DNA of 10,611 bases from Stramenopiles sp. TOSAG23-6 (taxonomy: Eukaryota; Sar), in NCBI GenBank assembly GCA_900128565.1, contig LT636300.1, forward strand, positions 1 through 10,611. The letters run 5' to 3'. Position numbers and translations under genes: made by a program. This document shows, one piece after another, positions 1-6,949 of the stretch (positions are counted from its first letter, which is position 1; each line of letters opens with the position of its first letter). Below the pieces are notes generated by a model, which was given only the letters and a program-made list of their open reading frames with translations, was not told the origin of the DNA and did no database searches.

Positions 1-55
1 AAATTTCGTACGAAAAAAAAATCGATTTTTTTGTAAAAAAAAAAATAAAACATAC
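1..55 (-). repeat. Introner-like intron, copy B (5' half only, cut by window edge)
   Basis: In gene sense it starts GTATGTTTTATTT after the codon CCT, continues through a T-run and an ATCGAT, and reaches the box TTCGTACGAAATTT at the window edge. This is the same start and box as copy A, 140 bp away in the same gene. The core GTACCTAAC and the 3' end lie outside. By homology with copy A the donor could also be the GT at base 51. Confidence 0.8.
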
Positions 56-854
56 AGGTAGTGTATACACTCTAACAGAACGATCACTACTCTGAGTATA
101 TACCATTTGGTCATGAGGGTCCCAGGTAACACCTTGAACATAGTGAGAATGATCTGAAAGTTTTTCTAATTGCTTACGTTTCCTAACATTCCATATAAGT
201 ATTTTGGAAAAATATTTCAAAAAAAAAATCGTTAGGTACAACATTTCGTACGAAAAAAAAATTCGAATTTGAAAAAAAAATAAAACATATAATAGCTGAT
301 CCATCGATTGAACCAGAAACAAGCATTAAACCATCCGGAGACCATTCTAGGGTATACACATCATTTGAATGACCACCTAGAAGAATTCGCGAAACTGATT
401 TGTTTACGGTTCCTTCAGTGAGATCGTCCCAAGTCCAATCAGAATCAGTAAAATCAGGATTTCGGCACCATATAAACACTCTTCCATCATCAGATGCTGA
501 CGCGAGACATTCTCCATTCGGAGACCATCTTACACAATTCACTGTTTTTTGATGTCCCTGTAACACACCCATAAACGAAACATCGGTTCTTTTTACTGCT
601 TTTTCCGAGTCTTTATTGGTTGCTATACTAGATGAAGTCTGGCTAGTTTCTTTAGACTCTTGTGCTTCAGAAGTGGAATCAATACACCAAATGCGTATCG
701 TGCTATCAGAGCCACCAGTCGCCATGATTTGTTTGGAAACACCTTTTGTGCCAAATGGAACGGGGCGAAAATCGCAAGTCAATATTGGAACATTCTTTCC
801 AACGTCACTCTTTGATGACTGATGCCACGCAATTTGCGGGGTTTCGACACGCAT
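1..854 (-). CDS. CHAF1B: Chromatin assembly factor 1 subunit p60 (CAF-1B/Cac2-type WD40 protein), 3' part missing
   Basis: WD40 subunit of the CAF-1 histone chaperone, which deposits H3-H4 behind replication forks in the nucleus. Visible exons are 854-287 and 192-56 (235 residues); the rest lies beyond base 1. The N-terminus MRVETPQIAWH matches the family start (K/R-V-x-T-x-x-I-A-W-H). WD repeats follow: STIRIW near residue 51, then about 98-130 (GHQKTVNCVRWSPNGE), about 160-191 (GHSNDVYTLEWSPDG, ending AIIWNV), and about 200-233 with YVQGVTWDP and SDRSVRVY, a signature of this subfamily. An in-frame TAG twelve bases before the ATG fixes the start. A Ser/Thr/Lys-rich loop sits at residues 59-90. 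Intron 193-286 splits the Trp codon of AIIWNV, and contiguity of this beta strand is what defines the unusual splice boundary. A second related intron begins after CCT at base 56; a donor four bases further in (51) is also possible. Identity is inferred from recalled family motifs. Confidence 0.9.
193..286 (-). repeat. Introner-like intron, copy A (94 nt, GT...AT, 7-bp direct repeat)
   Basis: Gene sense: GTTTTATTT, T-run, TTCGTACGAAATGTTG, core TACCTAACGA (minus strand of 231-239), T-run, GAAATATTTTTCC, AAAATAC, TTATAT. The flanks repeat TTATATG on both sides (minus strand of 286-292 and 192-198), a 7-bp direct repeat. Removing one copy restores GCT ATT ATA TGG AAT GTT (A-I-I-W-N-V), the expected end of a WD40 repeat. 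The AGs downstream either create a stop or lose the frame. The putative branch A (232) is 39 nt from the 3' boundary. Confidence 0.88.
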
Positions 855-964
855 TGCTAATACCTAAAGCACAAGAATGTATATATATATAGCCAATTAT
901 TCACTGATTGCTGCTCAGGAGGATTGATGAAATTAATTATTACTTTGTAATTGTTGTTCGAGGT

Positions 965-981
965 CTTGATCTCAAGATCAG
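965..981 (+). repeat. 17-bp motif CTTGATCTCAAGATCAG, inverted copy at 4157-4173
   Basis: An exact reverse-complement copy lies 3.2 kb away. Both sit in divergent promoter regions upstream of plus-strand genes. The core is an inverted repeat (GATCT, two-base spacer, AGATC), which suggests a dimeric protein-binding site. Function is inferred. Confidence 0.5.
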
Positions 982-1071
982 ATCAATCTAAATAAAAATT
1001 GTCATCCGCAAATCATCGAGCAATCATCGACATTTTGGAGTGACTGATGCTCAGAATTCGAAGAAAAGCAG

Positions 1072-1182
1072 GTTTGTTCATTTTTTTTTTTGCGAGTTTT
1101 TTTTGAAACAGAAAACTAATTTTCAAATTTTGTGTAAGAAACAACTAATCTCAAAAGAGACTCTTATTTAATATCATTATAG
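1072..1182 (+). other. Candidate canonical 5'-UTR intron (GT-AG) of the unknown 180-aa gene
   Basis: CAG/GTTTGTTCAT at 1069-1081 resembles a donor. ATTATAG ending at 1182 resembles an acceptor, with an AACTAATC branch-like site at 1143-1150 about 35 nt upstream. It would end three bases before a short upstream ATG (1185) that reads four codons and stops, overlapping the gene's start. The same donor-like string occurs upstream of the Mg2+ transporter gene. It may instead be a promoter motif; only a transcript would tell. Confidence 0.35.
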
Positions 1183-1191
1183 CGATGCAAC

Positions 1192-1734
1192 ATGCCTAAA
1201 TTACGTTCAGGAAGGATAATTAAGTTTAATTCCTCTACTCCAACATTGCCACCAAAACAACCTATGTCAGCTACAGTGAGAAAAACATATCATGGTCAAA
1301 TTCGTCCAATAATTGGTTACAGACCTATACCTGGGAAGGGTTTTGAAACAATTTCGTGGTCAAAAGTGAATCTGTTTACATCAAAAGAAGAGTTTAAAAG
1401 GTTTACAAAGAGTTTTAATCGTTCGACGTATAGTAAAAATAGTAGAGACGAGAAAAAAGAAGTGAAGCATTCACTGGAAGAATGTAGTATCGATTTTGAT
1501 CAATCTAAAGTACTTGCCATAGTCGACCGTCATCCTTTCGCAGAGTATAAGTTTACGTCAATTAAAATCGTTGTAACCAAGTTAAGTGTTTCAGTTGAGC
1601 TTGAGCGTAAAAGGCAGCTCGCTGCGCCTAGCAAAATAGGATCTTACACAGCCTTTGTCATTGATGGAGTAAGTGAAATAAATCAGTGTTCAGTCTCCGG
1701 ATTTGAGGATGATGTTATGGTAGATATTCACTGA
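1192..1734 (+). CDS. Unrecognised 180-aa protein, possible PrcB-like C-terminal beta domain
   Basis: Single-exon gene; an in-frame TAG at 1180-1182 precedes the ATG. The first 55 residues are basic and Pro/Ser/Thr-rich (KLRSGRIIK, PTLPPK) with no signal peptide or membrane segment, so it is probably soluble, perhaps nuclear. From about residue 55 the pattern is a strand (SWSKVNLF), a helix (SKEEFKRFTKSF), an acidic segment and then alternating strands (SKVLAIVD, EYKFTSIKIVV, LSVSVELE, YTAFVIDG). This order resembles the PrcB C-terminal domain found in bacterial and some eukaryotic proteins. That resemblance is by pattern only and is weak, so no function is assigned. An out-of-frame ATG at 1185 opens a four-codon ORF overlapping the start, which could lower translation. 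No introner copy is present. AATAAA signals lie at 1739-1744 and 1795-1800. Confidence 0.7.
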   Translation: MPKLRSGRIIKFNSSTPTLPPKQPMSATVRKTYHGQIRPIIGYRPIPGKGFETISWSKVNLFTSKEEFKRFTKSFNRSTYSKNSRDEKKEVKHSLEECSIDFDQSKVLAIVDRHPFAEYKFTSIKIVVTKLSVSVELERKRQLAAPSKIGSYTAFVIDGVSEINQCSVSGFEDDVMVDIH

Positions 1735-2147
1735 GAAGAATAAAACCTCCTCCTCTTAACATATACTTTTCTATTGTGTGATTGATAATATGACAATAAA
1801 TCAATATCATTTTTTACTTTTTCACTTAGTTCTACAGTAGGGTCAATAATTTTTATTTATGATTAATTACATGTTATTTTATTTATTTGACATTTTCAAA
1901 CGAAGAATAATTTTCATTCCCTTTCCAAAATTATCATTCAAGATTTTTCCCATTCAGCGTAATAATACGTTTCATATATTTTTCCAAATCCATCTTATCC
2001 TAACAATTCCCACATTTTTTTCACAAAGGACAGTGAGGCATTAGGGTTAGTTTCCAATTGAGTGGAACATCCACTTAGACAAAGAATATTATAGTACAGA
2101 ATAATACATACTCAATACCATTTCCAGTTTGTCATCATTAATTTCAT
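1735..2147. other. Convergent intergenic region, 3' UTRs
   Basis: 413 bp between the stop codons of the unknown gene (plus) and ataxin-2 (minus). It contains AATAAA at 1739-1744 and 1795-1800 on the plus strand. The open frame at 1859-2044 is Phe/Ile-rich AT translation with no domain. A TTAGGGTTAG at 2041-2050 is single and not telomeric. I see no RNA gene. Confidence 0.6.
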
Positions 2148-3867
2148 TTATTGATCCTTTGTTACCATTTGCTGCGGCTTAGGAGGCACACGCACAAACG
2201 GTTGCTGGGAATAAACGTGAGGTGGTTGTCCGTACATCAAATGTTGTTGCTGCATGAGCTGTTGATTTCGCATTACACGAGAGTAATCTCCCATCATCAT
2301 CGGATTCATATTATTTGTCATTGGGATTCCTGGCATTTGATGACCGTGGTAGCCCTGCTGTGTTCGCATATACATTTGTTGCTGCTGAATTTGCATTGGA
2401 GACATGCCATGTATTGTAAGAAAATATTTTTTTTAGAAAAAATCGTTAGGTACAAATTTTGATAAAAAAAAATTGAGGTAAAACTTAATGGTAAATACAT
2501 ACATGCATCATGCCCGGCATCATGGTTTGTGCTGCAACTCGGGTCATCGAAGCTTGTGCAGCAGCCGCTTTTGCACCACCAGGGACAAACACGCTGGATT
2601 TCGCATTAAGCTTTGATGTAATTTTTAGTTTGGATTTGAGTTTTGACTTCTTTGGTGCTTCAGCTTTATCAGGTGTTGCAGCCTTCGCTTGATCATCTTT
2701 TGCATCATAAGTATTTTCAGTTTTAACTACTTCATTTATTTTATTTGAAGACTCTACTTTATTGGTAGGAGAATGTGTAGTATTTTCATGAGTCTTTGTC
2801 TGCTTTTGGTTACGTGCAGCTGTAAAGCCTTCCCAAGCATTCTCAGTCACTTTTTCATTTGACGGCGTTTTTTCGCTTTGTGTTTCGGCATTTCGATTTC
2901 CAAGAACACCGGAATAACGGTCTTCAGGGTCCAAGTTAGCATTTGAAACATCTTTTTGATTTCTTTCTTCCTGAATGTGAAAGTTTGAACTTTCTGTTCC
3001 TTCAATTTCTGACGCGATGCGGGAAGCACGTTTTTTCATTTCATCCGTTTGCTCACCGGCTCCAGGCAAAGCAGTTGTGTACAGAGACTCATCAAAATTC
3101 GACTCGACATTAAACAACCTTTTATTTGCTTCAAATTGATCCCAACTGCCCGTAGCGTGTGTTTCCTCTTTGAAATTGTCAGGCATATCACCACTGATCC
3201 ATTCTGAACCAACGCCTTGCAACTTCCGACCGACTAGGTTTGATATATTTTTCCCTTTGTTTCGCCCAGAGCTGATATCAGAATCAGTAATAAAACCAGG
3301 CATACCAGTACGCCTTGTTGGATTTTCAAACAAAGATTCTACTTCCATAGCCCACAAAGAAACATATTCAGTTGAGTGGAAGAATGCATTTTGCTTATGT
3401 GCGGAACTTTTAGCGAACAATGATCCTTCAGTGGTGTTTTTGACTTGGGCACACTTCAGAAGAATTTTATGTTCCTGCTCGTTTTCTTCATCAATTTTCA
3501 ATGAGGCAAATACCCCCTCAATAATAGTTCCGTCTTTTAATGAAATACCAACAACACTACCTACTAAGCTTACGGTTGAATAGAAGAACCGATCTTTTTG
3601 TTGGTTATTTACGCTGGTGTCATTTCCCTTCGTTTGTTGCTGCGAATTTTGACCATTTCTTCCGCGTTGAGATCGAGGATTGGAATTATTTGGTGATTTG
3701 CGAGCATCGTTACGGGATCGCGAAGAACGATCACCATTACGACTGCGACCACGCCCACGACCGCCGTTGGTTCCACGGCCAGCTGGACGCTTGTTCCCAC
3801 GAGAACGACCCCCAGATTCGTTAGAGGTGCTTTGGTTTCCTGCAGCATCTCTCCACGAGCGGTCCAT
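2148..3867 (-). CDS. ATXN2: Ataxin-2 family protein (RGG, SM-ATX, LsmAD, PAM2)
   Basis: RNA-binding regulator of mRNA stability and stress granules that contacts poly(A)-binding protein in the cytoplasm. Exons 3867-2503 and 2408-2148 give 541 residues. Domains in order: an Arg/Gly/Asn-rich tract (about 20-80); an Lsm-like SM-ATX domain (about 93-180, with VGSVVGISLKDGTIIEGVF); LsmAD (about 190-300, with SWDQFEANKRLF, DESLYTT and ASRIASEIE); a Lys/Ala/Pro-rich linker; a PAM2 motif at 418-429 (SKLNAKSSVFVP, consensus L-N at positions 3-4, F at 10, P at 12); and a Met/Gln-rich tail. The frame is open a further 41 codons upstream, but I place the start at the ATG at 3867 because the upstream part is hydrophobic, low in conservation and unlike the family start. 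The introner copy splits the Met/Gln tail after MMPGMMH. Orthologues in other eukaryotes have the same domain order. Confidence 0.92.
2409..2502 (-). repeat. Introner-like intron, copy C (94 nt)
   Basis: Gene sense: CAT/GTATGTATTTACC, T-run, ATCAAAATTTG, core TACCTAACGA (minus strand of 2445-2453), T-run, TTACAATACAT/GGC. Family-style removal gives MMH-GMSPMQ in phase 0. Terminal inverted repeat: ATGTATT near the 5' end and AATACAT at the 3' end. Here a canonical alternative also keeps frame (acceptor AATTCAG ending near 2387, giving MMH-QQQMYM), so this copy does not by itself prove the unusual boundary. Confidence 0.8.
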
Positions 3868-4265
3868 TTTACCCGGTGGTGACGCTTTTTCTGTACCTAG
3901 AACAATTTTTACGTAACAAATGCAGGAAAGGGTATAAGCGCCAACAAATATGACGTGGGGTTTTAGTTTAGTGAGTACAAAAAATTCCAAAAATTATTAT
4001 TGAAACAAGAATAGGAATGGGTTCAGCAGGTGCAGACTGTGTGCGTTCAGCATCTGATCATCCAGATCATCGCGCGTATTAGGGTTCAACTTCGAAGAAG
4101 AAAAAAAAACAAAAAACAGGTTTGTTCATGAAAACAAGAATTATTTTAAAGAGGAACTGATCTTGAGATCAAGAAAGAACTCGAGAACTCGTATATATAT
4201 GAGAACTGAACATAAAAATGCAATAAAAATAGAAGTATATTTATTTCTTGCATGTAATAAACAAG
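3868..4265. promoter_or_regulatory. Divergent intergenic promoter region between ataxin-2 and the Mg2+ transporter
   Basis: 398 bp, no supported gene. It holds an inverted repeat ATCTG-atcatc-CAGAT near 4052-4068, a single TTAGGGTT at 4079-4086, TTCGAAGAA (4091-4099) followed by CAGGTTTGTTCAT (4117-4129) as in the 855-1191 region, and the 17-bp motif CTGATCTTGAGATCAAG at 4157-4173. On the ataxin-2 side, TTGTTCTAG/GTACAG (minus strand near 3895-3910) could be a 5'-UTR acceptor. Confidence 0.5.
4157..4173 (-). repeat. Inverted copy of the 17-bp promoter motif at 965-981
   Basis: On the plus strand it reads CTGATCTTGAGATCAAG, the exact reverse complement of 965-981. It lies about 93 bp before the transporter start codon; the other copy lies about 210 bp before its downstream gene. 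Confidence 0.5.
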
Positions 4266-5838
4266 ATGGAGTTGCCCTTGGTATCAACCAAAGAGTCAAA
4301 GGAAGATGTATTAGCCGCTCGAAGGAAGAACGCTCGTCCTCCAGCGGTTGGAAAAGCTTTCCGGAAACTTCAGCAAGAATTACTTGTGCTTGAGATCCCC
4401 AAAGAAGGTCAGTCCCGGTATGTACACCTTCGTCGTGGTGAGTTGCTTGAAAAAGCACGGTCTTCAATGCTGATTCCAAAAAAAAAAGAGCCCGTTTCAG
4501 TTGATCAAACACCATCTAAGACTCCTCGGAGTCCTCGTTGGCGAAAGAAAGGATTATTTGGACGTTATGCACCTGGAACTTTACAGTCTCGAGATTTGCG
4601 TCGTCTTGATACTAACTTCGCAAGTTCCTCCGACCCTGAAATTGTTGTACGCCGCGGTTCTTTTATCGCAAATCTCGGAGATATAAAGACCCTGACTCTT
4701 TTTGATCGTTGTTTTGTTGTTGTTCCTCCTGGAGCTGACTCCATTTTAAGCATTCTTCTCAAGACGTTTAACACTCCTGATGTAGATGATAGTGACAATG
4801 AAACAGATGGCCTAAATTTGGTTCCAAAGATATCTGCAGAAGTACCGTTTGAGTTCCACATTCTTGAAGCTATCTTGCGCACAGTATGTTCTCGAGTCGT
4901 AGAAGATGTATCACAAGTTCAACCGGCGGTGAAAAAGTTAATGGTAAACGAGTCAATTTCCGCTACTACTTTTCAAGATATTCGAAAGGAAACTCTGAGA
5001 GTATCAAAACTCACCCAAAGAATAAAGGGTCTTCAACATGCTATATCAGAACTATTAGCTTCTGATCGTGATATGGCATTACTAAGCCTGACACGTGTCA
5101 GAGAGCACCCTGAGTGGTATTTAGAAGAGAATGCCAAGGAGTGGGCTCAAGATCACGAAAATGCAGAACTCTTATTAGAACATTATGTATATCTTAATCA
5201 TGAATTTTTTACCTAAATTTTTTTTTCATACGAAATTTTNTTACNTANCAANTTTNAGTTTTTTTTTNAANATTNCTTTCATAGTACATGTAGCAACACT
5301 TGATGGAACTTTACAAACTCTAAAGTCATTTGAAATGGAACTCGCTTCATTATCAAATAATATTCGACTACAATTGGATATGTCCCGTAATAGTCTGTTA
5401 CGTTTTGAATTGATCATTTCTTCAATCAATTGCGTTGCTGCCTGTGGTGCTTTTGTCTTTGGAGCATTGGGAATGAATGTTGATGTGGAAACGGCATTTG
5501 ATGTATATATAGACGAAAATTCTAAAAATTCAAGCGATGGAACAAATGCATCATCATCGAGACGAACTGGTAATACATTTTGGTACATATTTGGATTCGT
5601 CACTTTGTTTTGTGTAATAACTTGGGCATTGTTTATGTGGTATATGTACGTTTTCATCACCATGAATTTCTAATTTTTTTCCCGTAAACAATTTGTACCA
5701 AATTCCGTACCTAACAAATTTTACATTTGACATATTTTTTAAAAATACATGTTTCGGAAAGGCCATATGCTCACAATTACACCCAACGAATACTCACGAC
5801 GTTTATCCTTCAGTCATAGCCGTACTAAACAATCGTGA
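4266..5838 (+). CDS. CorA/Mrs2/Alr-type magnesium transporter
   Basis: Mg2+ channel of the CorA superfamily, working as a membrane pentamer. Exons 4266-5186, 5290-5645 and 5751-5838 give 454 residues. A basic, Ser/Pro-containing N-terminus (1-100) leads into RDLRRLDTNF (109-118), the usual start of the Mrs2 cytosolic domain, followed by a long helical region (about 195-345). Two membrane segments follow (about 347-367 and 403-425) with the diagnostic G-M-N at 368-370 between them, then an acidic/Ser-rich loop. Joining exon 1 to exon 2 at HY-VATLDGTLQ gives ELLLEHYVATLDGTL, residue-for-residue the spacing of the Mrs2 segment that ends IDGTL. This is strong support for the unusual boundary. The last exon supplies a short basic tail (FRKGHML to the TGA). 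Upstream frame reads through a non-ATG codon only, so the first ATG (4266) is used. No clear mitochondrial presequence; the membrane is unknown. Confidence 0.93.
5187..5289 (+). repeat. Introner-like intron, copy D (103 nt, contains ambiguous bases)
   Basis: TAT/GTATATC, TTTTTTACCTAAA, T-run, CATACGAAATTTT, a degraded core (ttacntanca at 5241-5250), T-run, TTTCATAGTACAT/GTAGC. Direct repeat ATGTA at both ends (5185-5189 and 5288-5292). All eight N bases of the window lie in it (5240-5275). The AG inside CATAG (5283-5284) cannot be the acceptor: it gives TAC ATG TAG, a stop. Confidence 0.88.
5646..5750 (+). repeat. Introner-like intron, copy E (105 nt)
   Basis: TATAT/GTACGTTTTCATC, TTTGTACC, then CCGTACCTAACAAATT (core 5707-5715), AAAAATACAT/GTTTCGG. 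Direct repeat ATGT at 5645-5648-type junction and 5749-5752; terminal inverted repeat ATGTA/TACAT. Removal gives WYM-FRKGHML and an open tail to TGA at 5836. A canonical acceptor CTTCAG at 5808-5813 would also keep frame but drop 21 residues, so this copy is ambiguous alone. Confidence 0.82.
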
Positions 5839-5952
5839 TATATATACAAGGTACCGTATCATTCACATTTTTATAATATTAGTATGTGAAGTCATAATTT
5901 AGTAATGTTTTAGTTTATGTTATTAAAATTCGATTAATTTAAATTTTTTTCT
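5839..5952. other. Short convergent intergenic region
   Basis: 114 bp between the stops of the Mg2+ transporter and the EF-hand gene. AT-rich, no AATAAA on either strand and no element recognised. Confidence 0.5.
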
Positions 5953-6585
5953 TTAAATTTTTGTCGCTTGACGTAAAAATAATCGAAATCCTTTTTTTCT
6001 CTTTCCTATATCAGTTAAACCTTTACTATCGTTATTTTCTCGCATATATCTGTTCAAGTTATATTGAAAGTCTGATTGCAATGATTTTTCTTTTTCTCGT
6101 TTTATTTTCCACTGACGGGGTGGACTCTCTTCAAAAAGTTGTTCAGATTTTTGTAAAATTGAGTACTTCTTAACTAATTCTTTATCACGTGGTTCTTTTT
6201 TTTGATATATTGATACATTTGGAGCAATGAATTTCAAGAATTCAGCATAAGGTATTTTACCCTCATTATTTGGATCAAGATGCCGTATTACCTCTTCAAT
6301 TCGCTCTTCACGGAAGAGACCTATTGACCTAAGTATTCTTGTAAAAGCAACGTCAGTCAAACGACCAGTTTGTAATTTATCTGTTGACTCAAATTTTGCT
6401 TTAAACTGGTCGTGTTGGACAGTGAAACACGATCCCCATTTTTCTAGCTTTGCTTTTGTGATTGAAGCTTGAGCATATACATCAAACATACTCAACTTTT
6501 GATTTCCTTTTTCTTTTTTTACCTTTTCAGAACTGATAACCTTTTTTACTGCAAAGCGTAGCTTATTTGATAACTTATTTGCCAT
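5953..6585 (-). CDS. EF-hand protein with one good and one degenerate calcium loop
   Basis: Intronless gene for 210 residues, predicted soluble. A basic N-terminus (1-30) precedes a helical segment (FDVYAQASITKAKLEKWG, 34-51) and a pair of EF-hands. The first loop (about 69-80, DKLQTGRLTDVA) lacks acidic residues at positions 3, 5 and 12 and probably does not bind calcium. The second (104-115, DPNNEGKIPYAE) has D1, N3, E5, the G6, I8 and E12 of a working loop. The helix-loop-helix pairs are separated by RSIGLFREERIEEVIRH. The C-terminal half is highly charged and helical (KELVKKYSILQKSEQL, KIKREKEKSLQ) with a basic end. Length and layout resemble calmodulin-like accessory proteins, some of them flagellar, but no specific orthologue is recognised. 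It shares a divergent promoter with the GAF gene. Confidence 0.82.
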   Translation of the reverse strand: MANKLSNKLRFAVKKVISSEKVKKEKGNQKLSMFDVYAQASITKAKLEKWGSCFTVQHDQFKAKFESTDKLQTGRLTDVAFTRILRSIGLFREERIEEVIRHLDPNNEGKIPYAEFLKFIAPNVSIYQKKEPRDKELVKKYSILQKSEQLFEESPPRQWKIKREKEKSLQSDFQYNLNRYMRENNDSKGLTDIGKRKKGFRLFLRQATKI

Positions 6586-6949
6586 ATTTGTGTCGTATGT
6601 TGCAGGCAGAAGCTACGATTTTATTTGTTGAGAACTTGTGTAAGCATATGAAATAAATAAAATCCGTCTTGAACTCGTTGTAATCGTCTAACTCTACTGA
6701 ATTTTACTAGAAATGTGGCACACTATAAAGATAAATTAATTCAATAAGCTATAAACGCTAAATCCGCGCGAGGATCCTGTACTGGTTGGTGCAGTAAGTT
6801 TTAGTTAATTAATTATTATAGGTAGCAGGTCTGGTCAAAAAGATTCGATTTTTTGTAACCGTTTCGGTTTGCTTGAAGAAGATTTCTAAAAGTTAGCTTC
6901 ATAGGTCGGTCATTCACGTAAAATTCTTTAACCTGAAAGACAATTTAGA
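6586..6949. promoter_or_regulatory. Divergent intergenic promoter region between EF-hand and GAF genes
   Basis: 364 bp with no supported gene. It includes AGCAGGTCTGGTCA at 6824-6837, 12 of 14 bases like AGCAGGTTTGTTCA of the 855-1191 region and at nearly the same distance from its start codon (about 120 bp), and TTGAAGAAG at 6872-6880. An in-frame TAA at 6929-6931 lies just before the GAF-gene ATG. Confidence 0.5.

Larger units (their letters stand above)
855..1191. promoter_or_regulatory. Divergent intergenic promoter region between CAF-1 p60 and the unknown 180-aa gene
   Basis: 337 bp with no supported gene. It holds an alternating AT tract (880-891), a CCAAT on the plus strand (893-897), a 17-bp motif at 965-981 with stem GATCT-ca-AGATC, and a candidate 5'-UTR intron of the plus-strand gene. 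It must serve transcription in both directions, because each start codon faces away from it. Confidence 0.55.

Noticed and set aside
1859-2044. Open frame of 61 codons on the plus strand
   Set aside because: Phe/Ile-rich translation of AT-rich 3'-UTR sequence between convergent genes, with no domain or supporting signal.
2041-2050. TTAGGGTTAG as telomeric repeat
   Set aside because: Only one and a half units, within an intergenic tail, and a similar single TTAGGGTT at 4079; no array.
3170-3583. Long open frames antisense to ataxin-2
   Set aside because: Shadows of the SM-ATX/LsmAD coding strand; composition and lack of motifs do not support a gene.
5185-5289. U12-type AT-AC introns
   Set aside because: Reading two bases earlier gives AT...AC in C to F, but the U12 donor ATATCCTT and a branch TTCCTTAAC 10-20 nt from the end are absent, copy A would be TT...AC and copy G TC...AC. 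The GT start is uniform.
6795-6821. Small GTAAGT...ATTATAG intron upstream of the GAF gene
   Set aside because: Only about 28 nt, too short for the spliceosome in most lineages, with no branch site; left unannotated.
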